Assembly (NCBI RefSeq): GCF_030287445.1
Contig: NZ_JASVWB010000002.1
Span: 5,704,001 to 5,768,000, forward strand
Direction: 5' to 3'
Length of the DNA: 64,000 nucleotides
From: Streptomyces sp. ALI-76-A
Lineage (GTDB): Bacteria > Actinomycetota > Actinomycetes > Streptomycetales > Streptomycetaceae
Positions within the stretch are counted from its first letter, which is position 1; each line of letters opens with the position of its first letter. Position numbers and translations under genes: made by a program. The notes beneath the pieces were generated by a model. That model was not told the DNA's origin, ran no database searches, and saw only the letters and a list, made by a program, of their open reading frames with translations. Of this stretch, positions 1-7,628 are shown one piece after another.

Positions 1-1
1 C

Positions 2-541
2 GGCGGATCCCACATCCGTACGGCGGCCAACGTCGACAAGAGCTGGATCGACACGGACGCGCGCGCGTTGTTCAGCGACCGCCTGGGCGGCCTGCCGGTG
101 ACGGTGGTCAACGACGCGGACGCCGCGGGCGTCGCCGAGATGAGCTTCGGCGCGGGGCGGGGCCGCCAGGGCACGGTCGTCCTGCTCACCTTCGGTACGG
201 GCATCGGCAGCGCCCTGTTCGTGGAGGGCGCCCTCGTGCCCAACACCGAGCTGGGCCACCTGGAGCTGCACGGCCATGACGCGGAGAAGCGGGCGTCCAG
301 CAAGGCCAGGGAGGACGAGGACCTGACGTGGGAGCACTGGGCGCACCGCGTCCAGAAGTACCTCGCCCATGTCGAGATGCTCTTCTCGCCCGAGCTGTTC
401 ATCATCGGCGGCGGCGTCAGCCGCAAGTCGGAGAAGTTCCTGCACTTCATCGAGGGCATCAAGGCGGAGATCGTCCCGGCGCAGCTACAGAACAACGCGG
501 GGATCGTCGGGGCGGCGATGCGGGCGGCGAAGGAGGCCTAG
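2..541 (+). CDS. ppgK: Polyphosphate glucokinase (ROK family), 3' part
   Basis: C-terminal 179 residues of a ROK-family glucokinase; the 5' end lies before the window. PpgK phosphorylates glucose at the 6-hydroxyl using polyphosphate or ATP in the cytoplasm. The fragment shows NDADAAGVAEMSFGAG (the Asp-containing sugar-binding region), the phosphate-binding stretch LTFGTGIGSALF, the ELGHLE motif and GGGVSRKSEKF near the end. These match PpgK rather than ordinary ROK repressors: there is no helix-turn-helix and the zinc cysteine cluster of ROK glucokinases is absent. The gene is followed directly by a strong hairpin terminator. Confidence 0.9.
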   Translation, partial: GGSHIRTAANVDKSWIDTDARALFSDRLGGLPVTVVNDADAAGVAEMSFGAGRGRQGTVVLLTFGTGIGSALFVEGALVPNTELGHLELHGHDAEKRASSKAREDEDLTWEHWAHRVQKYLAHVEMLFSPELFIIGGGVSRKSEKFLHFIEGIKAEIVPAQLQNNAGIVGAAMRAAKEA

Positions 542-554
542 CCAGGTCTCGTCG

Positions 555-580
555 GGGGCACCCCTTTTCCGGGGTGCCCC
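555..580. terminator. Bidirectional intrinsic terminator
   Basis: Perfect 10-bp inverted repeat (GGGGCACCCC / GGGGTGCCCC) with a TTTTCC loop. It lies between the stop codons of the convergent ppgK and DUF6542 genes, so it probably serves both. Confidence 0.8.
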
Positions 581-620
581 GCCATGGAGGGCGTTCAGGG
601 CGAAAGCGGCCGGCCGGGGT

Positions 621-1226
621 TCACGCGGGCGGGTGGTTCCTGGCGGCCCGGCGGCTCATCAGGCTGATCTTGCGGACGGTCGCGATGAGGCCGGCGACCA
701 GGGTTCCCCCGTAGAGCCATCCGGCCTGCGTCGCCAGGGCGGTGAACAGGCCCATCAGCCGGCCGCCGAGACCGCCGCCGCTGTCGGCCACCGGCAGCAG
801 CCCCACGGCGAAGGCGATCGGTACCACGACCGGCGCGGTCACCAGGTCGCCCCGCCGGATCCAGAGGGCGGTCAGCGCGCACACGGGGAGGAACAGCACG
901 CCGTACACCGTCAGTGACGACCCGAACAGCAGCTCGTCGACGCAGCCGAGCAGGAACATCAGCGTCCCGCAGAACAGCCCGCCGCCGAGCCCGGTGAGCC
1001 GGGGGTTGGGCAGCCGCCGCACGGCCTGGACCGGCGGCGGCGCGGACGGCCGTGCCGTCGCGGGACGGCGCGGCAGACCACCGCCCTTGCCCGAGCGGGC
1101 GGGTGTACCGGTTCTGCCGGGCCGCGCCGGGCGGCCGTTCGCACCCCGGGCCGCCTGCGGGGGCAGGGGCGGGGTCGTGCCGCGTCGCGTTCCGTTCGGC
1201 CGGGGTCGCGTCCTGTGTTGCTCCAC
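621..1226 (-). CDS. DUF6542 membrane protein
   Basis: 201 residues from a GTG at 1226. Residues 1-75 are a basic, Pro/Arg-rich, probably disordered cytoplasmic tail. The rest holds four hydrophobic segments, beginning at LTGLGGGLFCGTLMFLLG. This is the layout of the DUF6542 family, common in Streptomyces and of unknown function. It is divergent from ychF with about 200 bp between them. Only six bases separate a TAAGTT hexamer from the GTG, so the mRNA may be leaderless. The function is not known. Confidence 0.75.
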   Translation of the reverse strand: MEQHRTRPRPNGTRRGTTPPLPPQAARGANGRPARPGRTGTPARSGKGGGLPRRPATARPSAPPPVQAVRRLPNPRLTGLGGGLFCGTLMFLLGCVDELLFGSSLTVYGVLFLPVCALTALWIRRGDLVTAPVVVPIAFAVGLLPVADSGGGLGGRLMGLFTALATQAGWLYGGTLVAGLIATVRKISLMSRRAARNHPPA

Positions 1227-1333
1227 TGGACCAACTTAGGTCGGTTTATGTGCCGAATCACTTCTCAGACACGCCGTCGGCCCGACCTTGGCCAGGCGTT
1301 CGATACGTCGCCGGGCCGGGACCGGGCACGCCG

Positions 1334-1339
1334 TAGACT
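1334..1339 (+). promoter_or_regulatory. Possible -10 element upstream of ychF
   Basis: TAGACT, a typical Streptomyces HrdB -10 hexamer, 84 bp before the ychF start. No good -35 hexamer is visible 17-18 bp upstream, so the call is tentative. Confidence 0.4.
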
Positions 1340-1423
1340 GGTGGATCGGCCCGCCAGGGCCTGTCCGACATGCCCTGGCCCCCGTCCTCTCACCCCAGCC
1401 CTCTCACTCCGGGAAGTCGCACC

Positions 1424-2512
<1,089 letters not shown>

Positions 2513-2721
2513 TCGATCGAATACTGAATCCAGGTCCTGACACTGCCCGTCCAGTCCTGCGCGATCAGGTAGCCGTGCCTCTCTCCATCCCTGCGACATC
2601 TGGGCCCTGTCCGGGCCCGCGGAGGCCGGCCGTCGGGGACAGTCTGGTGTCAGACCCTGGAGCGCCGGGCGGGACGCAGGCGGGGCCGCCTCGCCCGGCC
2701 CGCGGGCGCTCGTGGCGGAGG

Positions 2722-3063
2722 TCAGGCCAGCGGGTCGTGGCCCCAGTTCATGAGTGAGTGCCTCCACCGGGTGTCCCGTACGTCGCCCGCGGGCCGCTGG
2801 GCGAGATGCCGCCGGATGTAGCCGACGACCTTTCGCATGTGCTGGTAGTCGTCGTCGGAGAGGTCGCCCCTCGCCGCGCGCAGGATGCCGACGATCCGGC
2901 GGCCGGAGGCGTGGCCCGTGGACTCGCCGCCGTCCTTGTGCTGTCCGGCGTCCCGCGACTGGTCCGAGGCCAGCCACTCCTCCAGCTCGCCGGGCTTCAT
3001 GTTCACCAGCTCATGGAACGCGTCCCAGGTCTCTTTCCGCTCGTCGCCCGCCACGCGGCTCAC
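2722..3063 (-). CDS. DUF3140 family protein
   Basis: 113 residues, soluble and highly charged, with no signal or membrane segment. The N-terminal half (WDAFHELVNMKPGELEEWL) and the later histidine-rich HMRKVVGYIRRHLAQRP are typical of DUF3140 proteins. These are small conserved actinobacterial proteins often found beside a DUF2945 (HVA1/Tudor-like) partner, as here. The GTG start overlaps the stop of the upstream DUF2945 gene (GTGA), which indicates translational coupling. The biochemical function is unknown. The 209 bp between this gene and ychF hold no recognisable feature. Confidence 0.75.
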   Translation of the reverse strand: MSRVAGDERKETWDAFHELVNMKPGELEEWLASDQSRDAGQHKDGGESTGHASGRRIVGILRAARGDLSDDDYQHMRKVVGYIRRHLAQRPAGDVRDTRWRHSLMNWGHDPLA

Positions 3064-3290
3064 TTCTTCTTCTTCAGCGCGGACGGCTTGTGCACCGCGG
3101 ATCTGCCGGACTTCTCGCTGCGGACCTGGTACTGCGGCTCCTCGGGCGAGGCGTCCACCGTTCGGCCCGCGGCTTCGGTCCGCTCGGTGATCTCCTTCTC
3201 CACCTCGCCCTCGGCCTGACCGCCGTGGCTGCTCCAGGAGACCTTGTCCCCCTTCTTCGGCTTCTCGTCCTTGTTGCGGTTCCTCGCCAT
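3060..3290 (-). CDS. DUF2945 / hypervirulence-associated (HVA1) Tudor-like protein
   Basis: 76 residues from the ATG at 3290, preceded by a clear AAGGAG. The sequence begins with a Lys-rich tail, then KKGDKVSWSSHGGQAEGEV, the start of the DUF2945 small beta-barrel. It ends in a tetra-lysine tail (ALKKKK). Proteins of this family are small and basic, and some resemble Tudor or SH3 barrels. A role in nucleic-acid or chromatin contact is plausible but unproven. It is the first gene of a two-gene operon with the DUF3140 gene. Confidence 0.75.
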   Translation of the reverse strand: MARNRNKDEKPKKGDKVSWSSHGGQAEGEVEKEITERTEAAGRTVDASPEEPQYQVRSEKSGRSAVHKPSALKKKK

Positions 3291-3590
3291 CCCGTTCTCC
3301 TTCACCGCGTTTTCACCGCGTTCCGCGCCCAGCTCGAGGCCTGTCTTCCAGGGTGCGGGCTGCCCGCACCCGCCGCAGCTCAGGGCAGGCATCCGACGGC
3401 GGCCTGCCCCCGGCGGGCCGCCGCACCGTGCTCGCCTCCACCGTCGTCCCCGCCCTCGCCCCGCCCGGATCGTCCCGTTGGGCGGCGGCGTTCCGTGTCG
3501 TCCGTGCCGCGCATAACATGCGCTCTGTCGTACGTCAGTTCCGTACGGTCGTCGTCGCGGCACTCCCGCCCGAAGCAGGAGCACGTACTC

Positions 3591-4793
3591 GTGTCCATAC
3601 CCCCGCCCCCTGGGACCCCTCAGCCGCAGGAGCCCCAAGGGTCGTACCCGCAGGGGCAGCACCCGCCGGTTCCGGGGCCGCCGCAGGGGCCGTACGCGGC
3701 CTACGGCCGGCCGCCCTACCCGGTCTGGGGGCAGGGCTACAGCCCGTACACCCGGCCGGCGCCGGTCAACGCCCTCGCCGTCGCCTCGCTGGTCTTCGGC
3801 GTCCTGTGCTGCCTTCCGGCCGTGGGGCTCGTGCTCGGGGTGATCGCGCTCGCGCAGATCCGGCGCAAGGGCGAGCGGGGGCGGAGCATGGCCGTCACCG
3901 GTTCCGTGCTGTCGTCCGTCGGGCTCGCGCTGTGGGTGGTCCTGCTCGCCACGGGCGGCCTGTCGGCGGTCTGGGAGGGCTTCAAGGAGGGCGCGCGGGA
4001 CAGCGGCGCGCTGACGCGGGGCGAGTGCTTCGACGCGCCCGGCGGCCTGGAAGGCTCGTTCTACGACCTCGACGAGGTGTCCTGCGCCGGCGAGCACGAC
4101 GGGGAGGCGTTCGCCGTCGTCCGGCTGCCGGGCGGCCGTTTCCCCGGCGACGACGAGGTCACCGCCACCGCCGAGGACAAGTGCTACGCGCTCCGGTCCT
4201 CGTACGCCATGGACGCCTGGGCCGTACCGGACGACGTGGACGTGTACTTCATCCTCCCGTCCGCCGAGAGCTGGGACCAGGGCGACCGCGAGATCATCTG
4301 CGCCTTCGGCAACACGGACGCGCGGGCGAGCCTCGACGGCGGCTCGCTGCGCAACGACGAGACGACGCTCGACGCCGACCAGGTCGCCTACCTCAAGGCG
4401 GTCGACGTGCAGGAGGCGGCCCTGGCCTCGGCGCCCCCGGAGAGCCCCGAGGACGACCTGGCCGCGAACACGCGGTGGGCCGCGCGGGTGTCCGCCGCGC
4501 TCACCGAGGAGGCCGGCCTGCTGACCGGTCACACGTGGCCCGCGGGCGCGAAGGAGCCGGTCGCGGCCCTGGTGCGGGAACTGGAGGCCATGGAGAAGCC
4601 GTGGGCGAAGGCGGCGGCGGCCGGCGGCGCGGACACGTTCTACGAGCACTACGACGAGGCGGTCGGCCTGGAGAGTCCCGACCGGTCCGTCACCGCCCGC
4701 GAGGCTCTGGGGCTGGCCACGACCCCGCCGTCGTCCGAGGGCGACGGCAGCGGAACGGGGGACGGCACGGGTGACGCGGAACTGGACGTGTGA
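3591..4793 (+). CDS. DUF4190 and septum-formation domain membrane protein
   Basis: 400 residues from the GTG at 3591, which has AGGAG nine bases upstream. Residues 1-58 are a Pro/Gly/Tyr/Gln-rich cytoplasmic tail. Residues 61-122 hold two membrane helices in DUF4190 arrangement with an RRKGERGRS loop. Residues ~140-250 resemble the Septum_form domain: RGECFD at the start and paired cysteines (C in GECFD, VSCAGE, DKCYAL, IICAF) for an exported region. The C-terminal ~100 residues are Ala/Glu-rich helical sequence. Such proteins are common in Streptomyces; a link to septation is only inferred from the domain name. It is monocistronic. Confidence 0.7.
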   Translation: MSIPPPPGTPQPQEPQGSYPQGQHPPVPGPPQGPYAAYGRPPYPVWGQGYSPYTRPAPVNALAVASLVFGVLCCLPAVGLVLGVIALAQIRRKGERGRSMAVTGSVLSSVGLALWVVLLATGGLSAVWEGFKEGARDSGALTRGECFDAPGGLEGSFYDLDEVSCAGEHDGEAFAVVRLPGGRFPGDDEVTATAEDKCYALRSSYAMDAWAVPDDVDVYFILPSAESWDQGDREIICAFGNTDARASLDGGSLRNDETTLDADQVAYLKAVDVQEAALASAPPESPEDDLAANTRWAARVSAALTEEAGLLTGHTWPAGAKEPVAALVRELEAMEKPWAKAAAAGGADTFYEHYDEAVGLESPDRSVTAREALGLATTPPSSEGDGSGTGDGTGDAELDV

Positions 4794-4940
4794 CGGCGTC
4801 CATAGCGGAGAGAAAGTGCCTGCGTAAACCCCGTCACGGGCACATGTCATCACATCGAGTGATTCTCTGGCCTTTGCTTGCGTGGCGGAACCCAGGGTTG
4901 CCAGGCTGTCGCTGTCTGTACAACCTGATGGGAGCGGCCA

Positions 4941-5693
4941 GTGACTTTCGGTGAGCAGCCGGCGTATCTGCGTGTCGCGGGTGATCTCCGCAAGAAGATC
5001 GCCGACGGTTCGCTGCCACCGCACACCCGCCTCCCCTCCCAGGCCAGAATCCGTGAGGAGTACGGCGTCTCGGACACCGTCGCGCTGGAGGCGCGCAAGG
5101 TGCTGATGGCCGAGGGGCTGGTCGAGGGCCGCTCCGGCTCCGGGACGTACGTCCGCGAGCGGCCCGTGCCCCGCCGTATCGCCCGCTCCGGGTACCGCCC
5201 GGCCGACGGCGCCACGCCGTTCCGGCAGGAGCAGGCCGACGGTGAGGCGCGCGGCACCTGGGAGTCCAGCAGTGCGCAGACCGAAGCGGGTGCGGCCGTC
5301 GCCGAACGGCTCGCCATCCGGCCCGGCGACCGGGTGATGTGCACGAAGTACGTCTTCCGGGAGGCCGGCGAGGCGATGATGCTCTCCACCTCCTGGGAAC
5401 CCCTCGCCGTGACCGGCCGCACGCCCGTGATGCTGCCCGAGGAGGGCCCCCTCGGCGGCATGGGCGTGGTCGAGCGGATGGCCGCCATCGACGTCGTCGT
5501 GGACAACGTCACCGAGGAGGTCGGCGCCCGCCCCGGCCTGGCCGAGGAACTACTCGCCCTCGGCGGTGTCCCCGGCCATGTCGTCCTGGTCGTCCGGCGT
5601 ACGTACTTCGCCTCCGGCCGCCCGGTGGAGACGGCCGACCTGGTGATCCCCGCCGACCGCTACCAGGTCGCCTACCACCTGCCGGTGAGGTGA
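4941..5693 (+). CDS. GntR-family transcriptional regulator with UTRA domain
   Basis: 250 residues from a GTG with GGGAG upstream. The N-terminal winged helix-turn-helix occupies residues ~8-75 (YLRVAGDLRKKIADGSLPPH through GRSGSGTYV). The C-terminal UTRA ligand-binding domain spans ~100-245 (RPGDRVMCTKYVF ... VIPADRYQVAYHLPV). HutC-subfamily GntR proteins bind small-molecule effectors and often repress their own promoter. Upstream, an inverted repeat ATCAC-N5-GTGAT (4849-4863) and a TGTACA palindrome (4917-4922) are candidate operator sites. There is no metabolic partner gene alongside, so the ligand cannot be guessed. Short tandem repeats begin inside its last codons. Confidence 0.85.
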   Translation: MTFGEQPAYLRVAGDLRKKIADGSLPPHTRLPSQARIREEYGVSDTVALEARKVLMAEGLVEGRSGSGTYVRERPVPRRIARSGYRPADGATPFRQEQADGEARGTWESSSAQTEAGAAVAERLAIRPGDRVMCTKYVFREAGEAMMLSTSWEPLAVTGRTPVMLPEEGPLGGMGVVERMAAIDVVVDNVTEEVGARPGLAEELLALGGVPGHVVLVVRRTYFASGRPVETADLVIPADRYQVAYHLPVR

Positions 5694-5855
5694 CGCACTC
5701 TGCCGGTGAAGTGACCCGCTTCGCCGGTGCGGCGACGCCCCTTCGCCGGTGAGGTGACGCACTCTGCCGGTGAAGCAACGAACCATGTCGGCGGAGTGAC
5801 GCGCCCCGGCCGGGAAAGCGACGCGCCCCTCCGGTGAAGTGGCGCACGCCCTCCT
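5679..5855 (+). repeat. Degenerate 21-23-bp tandem repeats at and after the GntR gene 3' end
   Basis: About eight imperfect copies of a unit close to CTGCCGGTGAAGTGACGCAC. The first copy supplies the last codons and stop of the GntR gene. Copies 1 and 4 share GCCGGTGAGGTGACGCACT; the later copies are more diverged (GTCGGCGGAGTGACGCGCC, GGCCGGGAAAGCGACGCGCC). Because most units carry GGTGA, several stop codons follow in a row. Confidence 0.75.
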
Positions 5856-6159
5856 GGCAGTTGCCCCCGGCGAAGGACCGGCCGAGGCCCTTGGGCACGA
5901 GGTTGGTATCCGGCCTTTTTCGCAGGTCGGCGCAGGTGCGCCGGGCATGCCGCTGACCGGATGCAACGACGCGGAGCGGGGGCGCTTTCGATGCTGCGCG
6001 CCCCCGGAGTGGCGGTCCGCCCTGGCCGGTTGCGTACCTCCTTGTGAAAACCCGTGTTCGCTGCGTAAAGGTTGGGCGTAGGCTCGGGCATATGCGGATT
6101 GCGGTTTCCTTATCGGGCGGGGCGCGGAGCGGGCCGCGGGCGGGAAGTGGAGGGGCGCG

Positions 6160-6351
6160 ATGAACGACGGCACGATCACACTTCCCTGGCTCGTCATACG
6201 GCAGGACGACAACGGCAATCGCTATCGCGTGGGCAGGTACGCGACCCGGGCCGAGGCCCAGAAGATCGCGGACAGCCTCGACGGTCGCGGCCACAAGCAG
6301 CTGTACTGGGTCGAGCGCATGGGCGCGAACGGAACGAGTTCGGCCGACTGA
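6160..6351 (+). CDS. Small SPOR-like conserved protein
   Basis: 63 residues with GGAGGGG nine bases before the ATG. The sequence (RYRVGRYATRAEAQKIADSL ... HKQLYWVER) has the beta-alpha-beta pattern of SPOR/sporulation-related repeats, which bind denuded peptidoglycan. There is no signal peptide or membrane segment, so it may act in the cytoplasm or be only a structural relative. It is a widely conserved Streptomyces small protein. The following Nudix gene starts 43 bp downstream. Confidence 0.7.
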   Translation: MNDGTITLPWLVIRQDDNGNRYRVGRYATRAEAQKIADSLDGRGHKQLYWVERMGANGTSSAD

Positions 6352-6381
6352 GCCCGTCCGCACCGGCCCGCCCGGCTCCCG

Positions 6382-6387
6382 TAGGCT
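6382..6387 (+). promoter_or_regulatory. Possible -10 of a leaderless Nudix transcript
   Basis: TAGGCT with seven bases between it and the ATG at 6395. This spacing places the transcription start at or next to the start codon. No -35 match is seen. Confidence 0.35.
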
Positions 6388-6394
6388 CCGGCGC

Positions 6395-6805
6395 ATGACG
6401 GAACGGATCGTGGTGGTGGGGGCCGCCCTCTTCGACGGCGGCCGCCTCCTCGCCGCGCGCCGCAGCGCGCCCCCCGAACTGGCCGGGCGCTGGGAGCTGC
6501 CCGGGGGCAAGGTCGAGCGGGGCGAGGCGCCCGAGGCCGCCCTCGTGCGCGAGCTGCGCGAGGAACTCGGCGTCACGGCCGAGGCCGTCGAGCGCGTACC
6601 GGGGCAGTGGCCCCTGAAGCCGCCGTACGTCCTCCAGGTGTGGACCGCGCGCCTGCTCCCCGCCTCCGACGCCCCGAGGCCTCTACAGGACCACGACGCG
6701 CTGCGCTGGCTGCCCCCCGGCGAACTCTGGGACGTGGACTGGCTGGACCAGGACGTGCCCGCCGTGCGTGCGGCGGTCGCGCTCCCCGACACCGGCGCGC
6801 GCTGA
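6395..6805 (+). CDS. Nudix hydrolase, MutT-like (8-oxo-dGTP diphosphatase type)
   Basis: 136 residues, the size of MutT. The Nudix box is complete: G in ELPGGKVERGE, then REL and REELG, matching GX5EX7REUXEEXGU. The N-terminus (RIVVVGAALFDGGRLLAARR) is typical of the MutT/NUDT1 group that hydrolyses oxidised nucleoside triphosphates, sparing DNA from mispairing. The true substrate cannot be fixed from sequence. The ATG follows a TAGGCT hexamer with only seven bases between, so the mRNA may be leaderless. Confidence 0.85.
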   Translation: MTERIVVVGAALFDGGRLLAARRSAPPELAGRWELPGGKVERGEAPEAALVRELREELGVTAEAVERVPGQWPLKPPYVLQVWTARLLPASDAPRPLQDHDALRWLPPGELWDVDWLDQDVPAVRAAVALPDTGAR

Positions 6806-6947
6806 CCGTCCTTCGGTGCCGCTACGCCCCCACACGCCTCCGCGTCCCTTCCCCGTACGCCGCTCGTGCCAACAGTGCGCCGTGGGGAACGGTACTGCTC
6901 CCGCGATATCGGGTATGGGCCCATTAACCCCACGAAACCGGACATGG

Positions 6948-7376
6948 GTGAGCTGGCTGGCCCGGGATGTGATCGGCGTGATCGACACCGGAGGCGACTG
7001 CGCCGAGTGGATCTTCCCCGCCCAACCGGACGCCGTGCGCGCCGCCCGTACCGCGGTCCGCGTCCGGCTGCGGGCCTGGGGCCTCGACAGCCTCGCCGAC
7101 CTGGCGGCCCTGCTGGTCAGCGAGCTGGTCACCAACTCCCTGCGGCATGCCACCGGCCCCATCGGCGTCCGGCTGGTGCGCCCGGGACGCCTTGACGGTG
7201 TCCTGCTGGTGGAGGTCTCCGACCCGCTCCCGGATCCGCCCCGGGAGCGTGTCGCCCGCCCCGAGGACGAGGGCGGCCGGGGTCTGCAACTGGTCGCCCG
7301 CTCCTCGCGCCGCTGGGGTACCCGGCCCGGTGACGCGGGCAAGACGGTGTGGTTCGAACTGGCCGTTCCGGGGTGA
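6948..7376 (+). CDS. Stand-alone HATPase, anti-sigma regulatory kinase-like
   Basis: 142 residues from a GTG at 6948; an ATG at 6915 (153 residues) is also possible, and neither has a good ribosome site. It is a single GHKL ATPase domain: N-box SELVTNSLRHATG, G1 box VEVSDPLPD, G2 region EDEGGRGLQLV and the closing KTVWFEL. This is the RsbW/SpoIIAB-like type, which usually phosphorylates an anti-sigma antagonist or binds a sigma factor. No antagonist gene is adjacent. The C-terminal domain of the next gene shares GGRGLQLV and GKTVWFEL, so the two are probably paralogous and may act on common partners. Confidence 0.8.
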   Translation: MSWLARDVIGVIDTGGDCAEWIFPAQPDAVRAARTAVRVRLRAWGLDSLADLAALLVSELVTNSLRHATGPIGVRLVRPGRLDGVLLVEVSDPLPDPPRERVARPEDEGGRGLQLVARSSRRWGTRPGDAGKTVWFELAVPG

Positions 7377-7628
7377 CTCGGGGCTGTACGCCGGCGCCCG
7401 TGCTGTCCAGGGACGGATTCAGGCCGGTGGCGGTTGTCAAAGGGGGTGGTTCGACGACGTGTCCGCTGGTTAGAAGAGGGGAAGTGTTGTCGCGGTCCGG
7501 ACCGAAAACCATCGGGACCGTGCTGTGATCGTGAACACCGTGTTGTGCGGCGCCGTAGTGCTGGATACTGCGGGCAGCCGCCGCCGGTGACCGGTGCCGG
7601 ACGCGGTGAGCTGGAGGGGACGGTTCGC

